The position numbers and the translations under genes are program-made. Source: Undibacterium sp. (lineage in GTDB: Bacteria; Pseudomonadota; Gammaproteobacteria; Burkholderiales; Burkholderiaceae_D). Taken from it: a stretch of DNA of 64,000 nucleotides. Below the pieces are notes generated by a model. That model was not told where the DNA came from. It saw nothing but the letters and a program-made list of their open reading frames with translations, and ran no database searches. Shown piece by piece: positions 18,423 through 29,023 of the stretch. Within the stretch, counting starts at the first letter, position 1; each line of letters starts with the position of its first letter. The stretch covers positions 44,301 through 108,300 of the forward strand of contig JAUSNO010000020.1 in assembly GCA_030645915.1 (NCBI GenBank), in the 5' to 3' direction.

Positions 18423-21002
18423 ATGGAAGTATCACGTATACGGGCACTGCGCGGCCCCAACCTCTGGAGTCACCATACCGCTGTTGAAGCGCTTGTTACC
18501 TGCACTCCTGCAGAATGTTCTATTGCCGACCTGCCTGATTTTGAAGTCCGGCTGCGCGCGCGTTTTCCAGAAATTGGCCCCCTGCAATCGACCGGCCACA
18601 ATGAAGCCATCGCGATGGCGCACGTGTTTGAACTGGCCACACTTGGCCTGCAAGCGCAAGCGGGTTGCCCTGTTACCTTCAGCCGTGCCACACAGACTTT
18701 AGAGCCTGGTGTCTTTCAAGTCGTCGCAGAATATTCTGAAGAAGCCGTGGGTCGGCTCGCTGTTGAATTGGCAGAAGCCTTATGCGCTGCCGCCTTAAAC
18801 GATACGCCCTTCGATCTGCCAGGCGCCCTCACCCAGCTGCGCGATCTGGATGAAGACGTCCGGCTTGGCCCATCGACAGGCTCTATCGTTGATGCGGCCA
18901 TCGCCCGTAATATTCCGTTCCGCCGCCTCACCAATGGCAGCCTCGTTCTATTTGGCTGGGGTAGTCGCCAGCGCAAAATACAAGCGGCCGAAATGGATGG
19001 CACCAGCGCCATCGCAGAGGCCATCGCGCAGGATAAAGAACTCACCAAAAAACTGCTCGATGCCGCTGGCGTTCCCGTGCCTTTGGGTCGTACCGCCATC
19101 GACATGGATGATGCATGGGCAATCGCCTGCGAAATCGGCTTGCCGGTGGTGGTCAAGCCAAAAGATGGCAACCAAGGTAAAGGTGTCACGGTCAACGTCA
19201 CGACACGCGAACAACTCAATGCAGGCTATGTAGCCGCAGCTGAATTCAGGGATGACATTCTGGTAGAGCGCTACCTGCCCGGCAATGATTTCCGTTTACT
19301 GGTGGTTGGCAATAAGCTGGTTGCAGCCGCGCGACGCGATCCTCCGCAAGTGGTTGGCGATGGCCAACATTCTGTGCGCGAACTGGTTGATCAGGTGAAT
19401 AAAGATCCACGCCGCGGCACTGGCCACGCTACCTCGCTGACCAAAATCCGTTTTGACGATATCGCTTTGGCCAGTTTAGCCAAGCAGGGCTATCAGGCTG
19501 ATTCAGTGCCGCCAAAGGGCAAGCGCGTCATCCTGCGCAATAACGCCAACCTCTCTACAGGCGGATCTGCCACCGACGTCACTGACGACGTGCATCCGGA
19601 AGTCGCCGCCAGCGCGGTCGCGGCTGCGCAAATGATAGGCCTGGATATTTGCGGCGTCGATCTGGTTTGCGACAGCGTATTGAAGCCAATCGAAGAACTC
19701 AACGGCGGTATCGTTGAGGTCAACGCGGCACCAGGTTTGCGCATGCATTTATCCCCGTCGTTTGGCAAAGGCAGGCCAGTTGGCGAAGCCATCGTTTCAG
19801 CCATGTTTGCCGATGGCGATGATGGTCGCATTCCTATTGTTGCGGTCACTGGCACCAACGGAAAAACGACTACGGTCCGGTTGATCGCGCACCTGCTGAC
19901 AGCCAGCGGCCTGCGCACCGGCATGACCAATACGGATGGTGTGTATATCGAAGGTCGCCGTATTGATAGCGGCGACTGCAGCGGCCCACGCAGCGCCCGT
20001 AATGTTTTGCTTCACCCAGATGTCGATGCTGCGGTATTCGAAACAGCGCGCGGTGGCGTATTGCGCGAAGGCCTGGCTTTCGACCGCTGCCAGGTGGCGG
20101 TTATTACCAATATCGGCACTGGTGATCATCTCGGCTTAAATTACATTACGACAGTAGAAGATCTCGCCGTGCTCAAGCGCGTCATCGTGCAAAACGTCGC
20201 CGATAACGGCGTCGCTGTCTTGAATGCAGCCGACCCTATCATCGCGGGCATGGCCAATAATTGCACAGGCACGGTGACCTTTTTCGCAGCTGACAGCCAA
20301 CTCCCTAATATGGCAACACATCGCGCCCAAGGGCGCCGCGTGGTGTACGTGGATGGCGACTCGCTGGTTGCTGCCGAAGGCAAAGCCATCAACAAAATCG
20401 CACTGTCTGAAATACCGATCACGCGCAACGGCGCAATTGGCTTTCAGGTCGAAAATGTCATGGCATCCGTTGCTGCGGCTTGGGGCGTAGGAATAAGCTG
20501 GGACGCGATACGCCTGGGCCTCAAAACCTTTGCGAATGAAAGCGACAATGCGCCAGGTCGTTTCAACGTCTTCAATTATCGCGGTGCCACGCTCATCGCA
20601 GATTACGGCCACAATCCGGATGCGATTTCTGCCTTGGTGCAAGCGGTTGAAAGCATGCCTGCCAAACGCCGCTCGGTGGTCATCAGCGGCGCAGGCGACA
20701 GACGCGATCAGGATATCCGCCAGCAAACCGAGATCCTCGGCAATGCCTTTGATGAAGTTGTTCTGTACCAGGATCAATGTCAACGCGGCCGTGCCGATGG
20801 TGAAGTCGTTGCGTTGTTAAGAGCTGGCCTGACGAATGCGACACGCACTACTTCCATCAAGGAAATCAATGGCGAATTCATCGCTATCGATACAGCCCTG
20901 GCGAGTTTATCGGAGGGCGATTTATGCCTGATACTGATCGATCAGGTAGAAGAAGCATTGGCACATATCGCCAAACGCATCGCGGAATCTACGTCAGACT
21001 AA
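18423..21002 (+). CDS. cphA: Cyanophycin synthetase
   Basis: An 859-residue enzyme that builds the aspartate-arginine storage polymer cyanophycin without a ribosome, alternately adding Asp to the backbone and Arg to the side chain with ATP. The N-terminal domain is followed by the ATP-grasp domain (about 215-470; VVVKPKDGNQGKGVTV, VERYLPGNDFRLLVVG) that adds aspartate. The Mur-ligase domain (about 480-850; GTNGKTTTVRL, ETARGGVLREGL, ADYGHNPDAI) adds arginine. All three domains and key motifs are intact. An AAAGG site precedes the ATG. No cyanophycinase gene (cphB) is in the window, so degradation must be encoded elsewhere. Confidence 0.95.
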   Translation: MEVSRIRALRGPNLWSHHTAVEALVTCTPAECSIADLPDFEVRLRARFPEIGPLQSTGHNEAIAMAHVFELATLGLQAQAGCPVTFSRATQTLEPGVFQVVAEYSEEAVGRLAVELAEALCAAALNDTPFDLPGALTQLRDLDEDVRLGPSTGSIVDAAIARNIPFRRLTNGSLVLFGWGSRQRKIQAAEMDGTSAIAEAIAQDKELTKKLLDAAGVPVPLGRTAIDMDDAWAIACEIGLPVVVKPKDGNQGKGVTVNVTTREQLNAGYVAAAEFRDDILVERYLPGNDFRLLVVGNKLVAAARRDPPQVVGDGQHSVRELVDQVNKDPRRGTGHATSLTKIRFDDIALASLAKQGYQADSVPPKGKRVILRNNANLSTGGSATDVTDDVHPEVAASAVAAAQMIGLDICGVDLVCDSVLKPIEELNGGIVEVNAAPGLRMHLSPSFGKGRPVGEAIVSAMFADGDDGRIPIVAVTGTNGKTTTVRLIAHLLTASGLRTGMTNTDGVYIEGRRIDSGDCSGPRSARNVLLHPDVDAAVFETARGGVLREGLAFDRCQVAVITNIGTGDHLGLNYITTVEDLAVLKRVIVQNVADNGVAVLNAADPIIAGMANNCTGTVTFFAADSQLPNMATHRAQGRRVVYVDGDSLVAAEGKAINKIALSEIPITRNGAIGFQVENVMASVAAAWGVGISWDAIRLGLKTFANESDNAPGRFNVFNYRGATLIADYGHNPDAISALVQAVESMPAKRRSVVISGAGDRRDQDIRQQTEILGNAFDEVVLYQDQCQRGRADGEVVALLRAGLTNATRTTSIKEINGEFIAIDTALASLSEGDLCLILIDQVEEALAHIAKRIAESTSD

Positions 21003-21030
21003 TCTCGACTAGTTGAAATTCAGAATCAAC

Positions 21031-21096
21031 AGCGCACTGTTCATGCGCCTTTTCAAGGCATTTAGCCCTAAAAGGCGCATGGATAGTGCGCTATTG
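21031..21096. repeat. Palindromic repeat copy B, doubling as terminator
   Basis: AGCGCACTGTTCATGCGCC with a T-run is mirrored by AAAAGGCGCATGGATAGTGC, giving a stem of more than 20 bp. It ends in a T-run on the + strand and sits between the convergent cphA and uvrB, so it probably terminates transcription at least rightward. The arm contains CATGCGCCTTTTCA, which is also found in copy E, linking it to the family. Confidence 0.75.
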
Positions 21097-21099
21097 TTT

Positions 21100-23193
21100 T
21101 TACTTTCCAACGATAGCAGCCAAATTATCACCGCCACCCGCACCGAATAGTTGCTGCTTCAGATGCGCCAGCTGATCGCGCACCACACCCGCTTTTTCAA
21201 ACTCCAGATTCTTGGCGTGATCCATCATGAGTTTTTCCAGTCGTTTTATTTCACGGCTGATTTGCTTCTCGCTCATCATCTCGTACTTGGCCTGCTCTTG
21301 CGCCACGGCCAATTCTTCGCGCGCTTCTTGCTGGTTGTACACACCATCGATGATGTCCTTGATTTTCTTTTTAATCCCGGTCGGCGTGATATTGTTTTCC
21401 AGATTAAACGCGATTTGTTTATTCCGACGGCGTTCAGTTTCGTCTATCGCCCGTCGCATGGAATCAGTGATCCTATCCGCGTATAAAATCGCCGTGCCGT
21501 TCAGGTTACGCGCGGCACGGCCTATGGTTTGAATCAGGCTGCGTTCCGAGCGCAAGAAGCCTTCCTTATCGGCGTCCAGAATCGCTACCAACGACACTTC
21601 AGGAATATCCAGACCTTCACGCAAGAGATTAATCCCGACCAGCACATCGAAAGTCCCCAGACGCAAATCGCGCAAGATCTCGACGCGTTCTACAGTATCA
21701 ATATCGCTGTGCAAATAGCGCACCTTGATCCCGTTATCGCTCAAAAATTCAGTGAGTTGCTCAGACATGCGCTTGGTCAAGGTGGTCACCAAGACGCGTT
21801 CATGCTTCTTCACCCTATCGGTGATTTCCGACATCAGATCATCGACTTGTGTCATCGCTGGCCGCACCTCGATGCGCGGATCCACCAGGCCGGTCGGACG
21901 CACCACCTGCTCAACCACCTGATCGGCGTGCAGTCTTTCGTACTCAGCCGGCGTGGCCGAGACGAAAACTGTCTGGCGCATCTTGCTCTCGAATTCTTCA
22001 AACTTCAGCGGCCGGTTATCAAGTGCCGACGGCAACCTGAAACCATAGTCAACCAGATTGGTTTTGCGTGAACGATCGCCGTTATACATGGCATTCAGCT
22101 GACCGGTCAATACATGCGATTCGTCTAAAAACATCAGTGCATCGGCAGGCAAATAATCGACCAGAGTTGGTGGTGGCTCGCCAGGCAATGCACCGCTTAA
22201 ATGCCGCGAATAATTTTCAATTCCCTTGGTAAAACCTATCTCCGCCATCATCTCCAGATCAAAGCGGGTGCGCTGCTCTATGCGCTGCTCTTCGATTAAT
22301 TTATTCTCACGTCGATAAAACTCAAGGCGTTCACGCAACTCTATTTTGATGGTTTCAACAGCACGCAACACGGTCTCGCGCGGCGTCACATAATGCGAGC
22401 CCGGGTACACCGTAAAACGCGGGATTTTCTGTTTCACACGCCCCGTCAACGGATCGAATAGCTGCAGATTCTCAATCTCATCATCAAACATTTCCACCCG
22501 CAGCGCCAGCTCTGCATGTTCAGCAGGGAAAATATCGATGGTATCGCCACGCACACGGAAAGTGCCGCGACTAAAATCTATTTCATTGCGCGTGTATTGC
22601 ATCTGTATCAAACGCGCGATCAAATCACGTTGACTGACCTTGTCCTTGGCGCGCAAGGTCAGGATCATCTTATGGTATTCCTTAGGATTACCGATACCGT
22701 AAATCGCCGACACCGTCGCCACGATAATCACGTCGCGCCTTTCCATCAGCGACTTGGTGCACGACAGGCGCATCTGTTCTATGTGCTCGTTGATTGCCGA
22801 ATCTTTTTCAATAAACAAATCGCGTTGCGGAACGTAGGCTTCAGGCTGGTAATAATCGTAGTAACTGACGAAATACTCGACCGCATTGCGCGGGAAAAAT
22901 TCACGAAATTCACTATACAACTGCGCTGCCAGGGTCTTGTTCGGCGCAAAAATGATCGCCGGACGCCCGGTGTGCGCAATCACATTGGCCATCGTGTACG
23001 TTTTACCCGATCCGGTCACGCCCAGCAAAGTCTGAAAAGACAGACCGTCATTGATACCCTCTACCAATTGTGCAATCGCGGCGGGCTGATCCCCAGCCGG
23101 CTCAAACAATTGGCACAGTTGATAAGGTGAATCAGGGAAAGTAACGAATTTTGGCTCGTCGATTACACCAGAAACCTCTTTTAATTCAGCCAT
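21100..23193 (-). CDS. uvrB: Excinuclease ABC subunit B
   Basis: A 697-residue UvrB, the damage-verifying helicase of nucleotide excision repair; it receives DNA from UvrA and recruits UvrC. Visible are Walker [14 protein letters not shown] (about residue 58), the DNA-clamping beta-hairpin [12 protein letters not shown], helicase motifs including FLDESH and TIGRAARN, and a C-terminal UVR coiled coil ([20 protein letters not shown]) that binds UvrC. GGAAGTAA precedes the ATG. It appears monocistronic and ends against copy B. Confidence 0.97.
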   Translation of the reverse strand: MAELKEVSGVIDEPKFVTFPDSPYQLCQLFEPAGDQPAAIAQLVEGINDGLSFQTLLGVTGSGKTYTMANVIAHTGRPAIIFAPNKTLAAQLYSEFREFFPRNAVEYFVSYYDYYQPEAYVPQRDLFIEKDSAINEHIEQMRLSCTKSLMERRDVIIVATVSAIYGIGNPKEYHKMILTLRAKDKVSQRDLIARLIQMQYTRNEIDFSRGTFRVRGDTIDIFPAEHAELALRVEMFDDEIENLQLFDPLTGRVKQKIPRFTVYPGSHYVTPRETVLRAVETIKIELRERLEFYRRENKLIEEQRIEQRTRFDLEMMAEIGFTKGIENYSRHLSGALPGEPPPTLVDYLPADALMFLDESHVLTGQLNAMYNGDRSRKTNLVDYGFRLPSALDNRPLKFEEFESKMRQTVFVSATPAEYERLHADQVVEQVVRPTGLVDPRIEVRPAMTQVDDLMSEITDRVKKHERVLVTTLTKRMSEQLTEFLSDNGIKVRYLHSDIDTVERVEILRDLRLGTFDVLVGINLLREGLDIPEVSLVAILDADKEGFLRSERSLIQTIGRAARNLNGTAILYADRITDSMRRAIDETERRRNKQIAFNLENNITPTGIKKKIKDIIDGVYNQQEAREELAVAQEQAKYEMMSEKQISREIKRLEKLMMDHAKNLEFEKAGVVRDQLAHLKQQLFGAGGGDNLAAIVGK

Positions 23194-23296
23194 TTACTTC
23201 CTACCTTTGTTAAAATAGTCGACTGAAAAGTGCTTTTACACATCCTTCCAACCTCACTGCCATTCAATTTGCAGCCAATTTTTCAATATTATCACG

Positions 23297-24511
23297 ATGA
23301 CCGCTCACGCTTCCTCCCCTCTATTTTCCGCCATAGAAATGGCACCTCGCGACCCTATCCTCGGTATCACCGAAGGATTCAACGCTGATAAAAACCCGGC
23401 CAAAGTCAATCTTGGTGTCGGTGTTTATTATGATGACAATGGCAAGGTACCACTACTGGAATGCGTTAAAAAAGCAGAAGCAATCCTGATGGAAAAATTT
23501 GCTCCACGTACGTATTTACCGATTGAAGGGTTAGCCGCTTACGACAAGGCCGTACAAGAACTGGTATTTGGTGCCGATAGCGCCGTAGTACAAGAGAAAC
23601 GTGCAATTACGGCGCAAGCCATTGGTGGTACCGGCGCACTAAAACTGGGCGCTGACTTCTTGAAACGCTTTGCGCCTGATGCACAAGTCTGGATCAGCGA
23701 CCCAAGCTGGGAAAACCACCGCGCCCTGTTTGAATCAGCCGGTTTTACAGTCAACAACTATCCCTACTACGATGCGGCAACGCGCGGTGTAAATTTTAAA
23801 GGCATGCTAGAGGCTTTAAACACCATGCCAGTAGGCTCTATCGTTCTGCTGCACGCTTGCTGCCACAACCCGACTGGCGCCGATCTGAGCGACGATCAAT
23901 GGACTCAAGTGATTGAAGCGGTCACCGCACGCGGCTTGGTTCCATTCCTCGATATGGCTTATCAAGGTTTTGGCGATGGTATCGAAGCCGATGGCAAAGT
24001 GGTACGCCGCTTTGCTGAAGCGGGCGGCGCGTTGTTCGTCTCCAACTCATTCTCCAAATCATTCTCCTTATATGGCGAACGCGTTGGCGCTCTCAGTATC
24101 GCAGCCTCCAGTGCGGACGAAGCAGCGCGCATCATGTCGCAATTAAAGCGCGTGATTCGCACCAATTATTCCAATCCACCCATTCACGGCGGTCAAGTGG
24201 TTGCCACTGTTCTCTCCACACCAGAACTGCGCCAATTATGGGAAGAAGAGCTGGCCGGCATGCGCGTGCGCATCCGCGAAATGCGCGCAGCCTTCGTCGC
24301 CAAACTCAAAGAGAAAGCGCCTGCACACAATTTTGATTTCGTCACCCAGCAACGCGGCATGTTCTCTTATTCTGGCTTAACCAAAGCACAGGTAGAAAAA
24401 CTGCGCGACAACAATTCCATCTATGCAGTCGATACGGGACGCATCTGTGTAGCGGCCCTGAACAAGCGCAATATTGATGCAGTTATTGACGCGATCACCG
24501 CCGTTTTATAA
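23297..24511 (+). CDS. Aromatic amino acid / aspartate aminotransferase
   Basis: A 404-residue class I PLP aminotransferase of the TyrB/AspC type. The pyridoxal lysine is in SNSFSKSFSLYGERVG (about residue 250), and HNPTGAD, DMAYQGFGDG and a C-terminal arginine in TGRICVA that would bind the substrate carboxylate are all present. It transfers the amino group between aromatic or acidic amino acids and 2-oxoglutarate. TyrB and AspC cannot be separated by eye. The tRNA-Asn promoter begins 20 bp after its stop. Confidence 0.88.
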   Translation: MTAHASSPLFSAIEMAPRDPILGITEGFNADKNPAKVNLGVGVYYDDNGKVPLLECVKKAEAILMEKFAPRTYLPIEGLAAYDKAVQELVFGADSAVVQEKRAITAQAIGGTGALKLGADFLKRFAPDAQVWISDPSWENHRALFESAGFTVNNYPYYDAATRGVNFKGMLEALNTMPVGSIVLLHACCHNPTGADLSDDQWTQVIEAVTARGLVPFLDMAYQGFGDGIEADGKVVRRFAEAGGALFVSNSFSKSFSLYGERVGALSIAASSADEAARIMSQLKRVIRTNYSNPPIHGGQVVATVLSTPELRQLWEEELAGMRVRIREMRAAFVAKLKEKAPAHNFDFVTQQRGMFSYSGLTKAQVEKLRDNNSIYAVDTGRICVAALNKRNIDAVIDAITAVL

Positions 24512-24531
24512 GGCACGGCGACCAAAAACTT

Positions 24532-24560
24532 TTGACAAGATGGGCAAAGATGCATATAAT
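24532..24560 (+). promoter_or_regulatory. Consensus sigma70 promoter for the tRNA-Asn genes
   Basis: TTGACA, a spacer of exactly 17 bp and TATAAT can be read, identical to the sigma70 consensus in both boxes. The first tRNA base lies 13 bp after the -10 box, so transcription should begin almost at the tRNA itself with a very short leader. Such a strong promoter fits a stable RNA. Confidence 0.9.
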
Positions 24561-24572
24561 CTTTGTCTCTGT

Positions 24573-24648
24573 TCCCTGATAGCTCAGTTGGTAGAGCGAC
24601 GGACTGTTAATCCGCAGGTCCCTGGTTCGAGTCCAGGTCGGGGAGCCA
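24573..24648 (+). tRNA. tRNA-Asn(GUU), copy 1
   Basis: A 76-nt cloverleaf including an encoded CCA. The acceptor strands TCCCTGA and TCGGGGA pair (one G-T), the anticodon loop CTGTTAA gives GTT for asparagine, and the T loop GGTTCGAGTCC is standard. It lies right behind the consensus promoter. It is identical to copy 2. Confidence 0.97.
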
Positions 24649-24721
24649 CAGAATTCATATCCCCAGTGAACGCCTTAACAGCGCCACTTAAAAGTTTCAA
24701 GAAGAGTAAGATTTCTTCTAT

Positions 24722-24797
24722 TCCCTGATAGCTCAGTTGGTAGAGCGACGGACTGTTAATCCGCAGGTCCCTGGTTCGAGTCCAGGTCGGGGAGCCA
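24722..24797 (+). tRNA. tRNA-Asn(GUU), copy 2
   Basis: The sequence is identical to copy 1 over all 76 nt, including CCA, and begins 73 bp after it. No new promoter of similar quality lies between them, so both probably come from one transcript. A strong terminator follows. Confidence 0.97.
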
Positions 24798-24801
24798 AAA
24801 T

Positions 24802-24838
24802 AAAAAGCCTTGCAGAAATGCGAGGCTTTTTTGTTTTT
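24802..24838 (+). terminator. Intrinsic terminator of the tRNA-Asn operon
   Basis: AAAAAGCCTTGCA-GAAA-TGCGAGGCTTTTTT forms a stem closed by a GAAA tetraloop and followed by a T-run. It lies 5 bp after the second tRNA. Confidence 0.9.
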
Positions 24839-24916
24839 ACAAATGACTTAATTGTACCCTTCTACATTCAAAAGTTATGAAGCTTTTACTCCTACACCTG
24901 GCACTCAACCAAGTGA

Positions 24917-25002
24917 GCATGCCCAGAGCGCACTGTTTACGGGGCTTTCAAGCCTATCCTATCGTGCCTGCAAGCCGCACGGGTATTGCGTGACGGGCAT
25001 GA
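24917..25002. repeat. Palindromic intergenic repeat, copy C
   Basis: It opens with CATGCCCAGAGCGCAC and closes with GCGTGACGGGCATG, whose ends are exact inverted copies (CATGCCC/GGGCATG). Inside is GCCTGCAAGCCGCACGGG, matching the TGCAGCCCGCATGG piece of copies D and E. It lies in the 24798-25188 spacer between the tRNA operon and ilvC. The remainder of that spacer holds only the two terminators. Confidence 0.65.
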
Positions 25003-25105
25003 CCCTTATTTATCAACACAGCTTTTAGTTTGACGCACAGGGCGACAAATACCACGATTGCGTTTTTTTAACGATCAAGATGACGGAACTCATAACCGTT
25101 TCGAG

Positions 25106-25138
25106 ATAAAAAAAGCCGTCACATCGGACGGCTTTTTC
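25106..25138. terminator. Intrinsic terminator of the ilv operon
   Basis: AAAAAAAGCCGTC-ACATCG-GACGGCTTTTT is a hairpin with A-runs and T-runs on both sides, placed 51 bp past the ilvC stop. It can end leftward transcription from ilvBNC. Confidence 0.85.
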
Positions 25139-25188
25139 ATGCAGCGGCAATAATAAACATGCGCTGCGATATCAGTAATCAACCAATA

Positions 25189-26238
<1,050 letters not shown>

Positions 26239-26262
26239 TTAAATTGAGTTAAAACAGTTACT

Positions 26263-26754
26263 TTATACTTTTAAGATGCGTTCGCCGCGTCCTATACCTG
26301 AGCCACCAGTACGCACTGTTTCCAGGATTGCCGTGCGGTCTATCGAATCGATAAAGGCGTCCAGCTTGCCTTTGTTACCAGTCAATTCTATGGTGTAGAT
26401 TTTTTCAGTGACGTCAATGATGCGACCTCGAAAAATATCCGCAGTGCGTTTCATTTCTTCACGTTCTTTACCTACAGCCCGCACCTTGATCAACATCAGT
26501 TCACGTTCTATGTGCGCACCTTCGGTCAGATCAACCACCTTGACCACCTCGATCAGGCGATTCAGATGTTTGGTAATCTGCTCGATGATGTCATCCGAAC
26601 CGGACGTGACTATTGTCATGCGCGACAAGGTGGCATCTTCAGTTGGCGCTACCGTCAAGGTTTCAATGTTGTAACCGCGCGCAGAAAATAAGCCGACCAC
26701 ACGTGACAAAGCACCGGCTTCGTTCTCAAGCAATACAGAAATGATATGTCTCAT
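26263..26754 (-). CDS. ilvN: Acetolactate synthase small (regulatory) subunit
   Basis: A 163-residue regulatory subunit. The N-terminal ACT domain opens MRHIISVLLENEAGALSRVV, continues with GLFSARGYNIETL, and binds valine for feedback control. A second small domain follows (AFIDSIDRTAILETVRTG). This is the IlvH-type length. Its ATG overlaps the ilvB stop by one base (TAATG), which keeps subunit ratios coupled. Often called ilvH. Confidence 0.95.
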   Translation of the reverse strand: MRHIISVLLENEAGALSRVVGLFSARGYNIETLTVAPTEDATLSRMTIVTSGSDDIIEQITKHLNRLIEVVKVVDLTEGAHIERELMLIKVRAVGKEREEMKRTADIFRGRIIDVTEKIYTIELTGNKGKLDAFIDSIDRTAILETVRTGGSGIGRGERILKV

Positions 26755-28469
26755 TACAGATCCTCCGAACCAAGCAACATTTCAGTCAGACCCTTACCTG
26801 CCTTGACCATAGGCCAGACATTTTCGGATTGATCGGTAATGAAATTCATGAATACCAGCTTGTCCTTCATGGCAAATGCCTCTTTTAAGGCACCGTCCAC
26901 ATCTGCAGGATTTTCTATCTTCATGCCGACATGACCATAGGCTTCAACAAGTTTGGTGAAATCTGGTAAAGAATCCATGTAAGACTCAGAATAGCGGCCG
27001 TTGTAGTCGATCTGCTGCCATTGACGCACCATACCAAGCGCGCGATTATTTAACAAAATAATTTTTGGCGTCAGATGGTATTGCTTACATGTCGCCAGCT
27101 CTTGAATACACATTTGTATCGAGGCTTCACCAGTAATACAGGCAACTGTCGCGTCCGGATTCGCCATTTGTACGCCCATCGCATAGGGCAAGCCAACGCC
27201 CATAGTGCCGAGACCACCGGAGTTAATCCAGCGCCGCGGTTTATCAAAGCGATAGTATTGCGCGGCCCACATCTGATGTTGACCTACATCGGATGTAATG
27301 AACGCGTCACCCTTGGTAATTTCCCACACTTTTTGGACAACGGATTGCGGTTTGATGACTTCAGTTGAGGTTGCGTATTTAAGGCAATCACGTTTGCGCC
27401 ATGCATTGATCTGCGTCCACCAATCAGCCAAGGCTTTTGTGTTTGGTTTAGTTTCAGCAGCATTGAGCTGAGCCAAAAACTCTATCAGCACATCTTTTAC
27501 GTTGCCAACAATTGGGATGTCAACTTTGACGCGTTTGGAAATTGACGACGGATCAATATCGATGTGAATAATTTTTCGCGGATAGGAAGCAAAATGCTTA
27601 GGGTTGCCAATGACTCGGTCATCAAAACGCGCACCAATCGCTATCAACACGTCGCAATGCTGCATCGCCATGTTGGCTTCATAGGTACCATGCATACCTG
27701 GCATTCCAACGAATTTTTCATCGGAAGCACGGTAAGCGCCAAGCCCCATCAGCGTATTGGTGCAAGGGAAACCAAGCAGATCAACGAGTTTATTTAACTC
27801 TGGCGCAGCGTTCGCAAGAATCACGCCGCCACCGGTATAAATCATAGGTCGTTCAGCCTGCAATAACAACTGCACAGCTTTACGAATCTGACCCGAATGT
27901 CCTTTATCCACTGGCTTATACGAACGCATCTCGACTTCTTTTGGATACGCATAAGTAGTTTTGTGGTTACTGATATCTTTAGGAATATCAATCAACACTG
28001 GACCAGGACGGCCAGTCGTAGCGATAAAAAACGCCTTCTTTACTGTCGCAGCTAAATCTCGAACGTCTTTCACCAAAAAATTGTGCTTGACGCAGGGGCG
28101 TGTAATGCCGACGGTGTCACATTCCTGGAACGCATCCTGGCCGATGGCATGACTCGGCACCTGACCGGAAATGATCACCATAGGGATAGAATCCATATAG
28201 GCGGTAGCTAGGCCAGTGACAGCATTAGTCACGCCGGGGCCGGAAGTCACCAAAGCGACGCCAACTTTATGGGATGAACGGGAGTAAGCATCAGCGGCAT
28301 GAATTGCAGCCTGCTCATGACGGACAAGAATATGTTGAAACTTATCCTGATTGAAAATTGCATCGTAGATATAGAGTACGGCACCGCCCGGATATCCGAA
28401 CACATGCTCAACACCCTCTTCGGCAAGACATTTGACTAATATCTCTGCGCCTGTAAATTCTGAACTCAT
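26754..28469 (-). CDS. ilvB: Acetolactate synthase large (catalytic) subunit
   Basis: A catalytic subunit of about 571 residues that joins two pyruvates, or pyruvate and 2-oxobutyrate, using thiamine diphosphate and FAD. Visible are GYPGGAVLYIYDA near the start (with the catalytic Glu in VRHEQAAIHAA), GPGVTNAVTGLATAYMDSIP, and the cofactor region ITGEASIQMCIQELATC ending LLNNRALGMVRQWQ. The usual GDG of the diphosphate motif reads GEA, an unusual variant. The ORF track begins at a TTG (28487); the ATG at 28469 is preceded by AAAGGA and is the better start. Confidence 0.95.
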   Translation of the reverse strand: MSSEFTGAEILVKCLAEEGVEHVFGYPGGAVLYIYDAIFNQDKFQHILVRHEQAAIHAADAYSRSSHKVGVALVTSGPGVTNAVTGLATAYMDSIPMVIISGQVPSHAIGQDAFQECDTVGITRPCVKHNFLVKDVRDLAATVKKAFFIATTGRPGPVLIDIPKDISNHKTTYAYPKEVEMRSYKPVDKGHSGQIRKAVQLLLQAERPMIYTGGGVILANAAPELNKLVDLLGFPCTNTLMGLGAYRASDEKFVGMPGMHGTYEANMAMQHCDVLIAIGARFDDRVIGNPKHFASYPRKIIHIDIDPSSISKRVKVDIPIVGNVKDVLIEFLAQLNAAETKPNTKALADWWTQINAWRKRDCLKYATSTEVIKPQSVVQKVWEITKGDAFITSDVGQHQMWAAQYYRFDKPRRWINSGGLGTMGVGLPYAMGVQMANPDATVACITGEASIQMCIQELATCKQYHLTPKIILLNNRALGMVRQWQQIDYNGRYSESYMDSLPDFTKLVEAYGHVGMKIENPADVDGALKEAFAMKDKLVFMNFITDQSENVWPMVKAGKGLTEMLLGSEDL

Positions 28470-29023
28470 AATATGTATTCCTTTCAAGGTCCATAGGAGA
28501 TTGATCGGATGTTCTTTCCTGGCGAAACTGCGTTGCTAGGCTATTATCTGACATTCCTTTTTGTGCTTTTACGCCATCCTTGGTACGTCCGTTGGACATA
28601 TTTCCAGATAACGCTTAAGGCGACTCGTTCAGTCAGTGATTAAGCTTTACAACAACAAATTTCTCACGCTTATGGCATGGGTTAGAACAAACAGCTAATT
28701 AAAGCGTACCTGTTGACGACGACATTGTGGGTCGAATCAAACAGGTATTTACTGCTCCGAGATTTTGGAGCGGAATGGTAAGGTACTGCGTTGCAGCATT
28801 TTGGTCAAGTTAAATTCAATATTCTGGGTGGCAAAATACTTGCCTGTTCGGTTACTTTAATAAAAAAACAGGACACAAAAGATATTTTTTGCTAGCATAA
28901 GCGCAAATTTTCTTCGGAACTTTGTTGAAAATGCGTTATAGAAATATAAAATTGACGCAATTCTCAATAAATTCTCTCTATTTAAATACAAATACCAACG
29001 TTTCTCATGGCGAACGCCAACTA
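28470..29023. other. Divergent intergenic region ilvB / sigma operon
   Basis: More than 500 bases lie between the two divergent start codons. No leader peptide rich in branched-chain codons, no attenuator hairpin and no riboswitch could be recognised on the ilv side. On the right side GGAACTTT at 28916 resembles the -35 box of an ECF-type promoter. The extra N-terminal codons of the ORF-track sigma gene (28922-29023) probably belong to this leader. Confidence 0.4.

Noticed and set aside
20136-20783. 215-codon - strand ORF inside cphA
   Set aside because: No family features; lies fully within a well-supported gene and has the composition of a shadow frame.
13057-21002. Cyanophycinase (cphB) in the cyanophycin locus
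   Set aside because: None of the proteins here has a serine-peptidase cyanophycinase motif; the degradation gene is not in this window.
22516-23130. 204-codon + strand ORF opposite uvrB
   Set aside because: Antisense to conserved uvrB motifs, with no ribosome site or protein features.
28408-28599. Possible ilv leader peptide
   Set aside because: The reading frame is not rich in Val, Leu or Ile codons and no attenuator hairpin follows, so attenuation is not supported.
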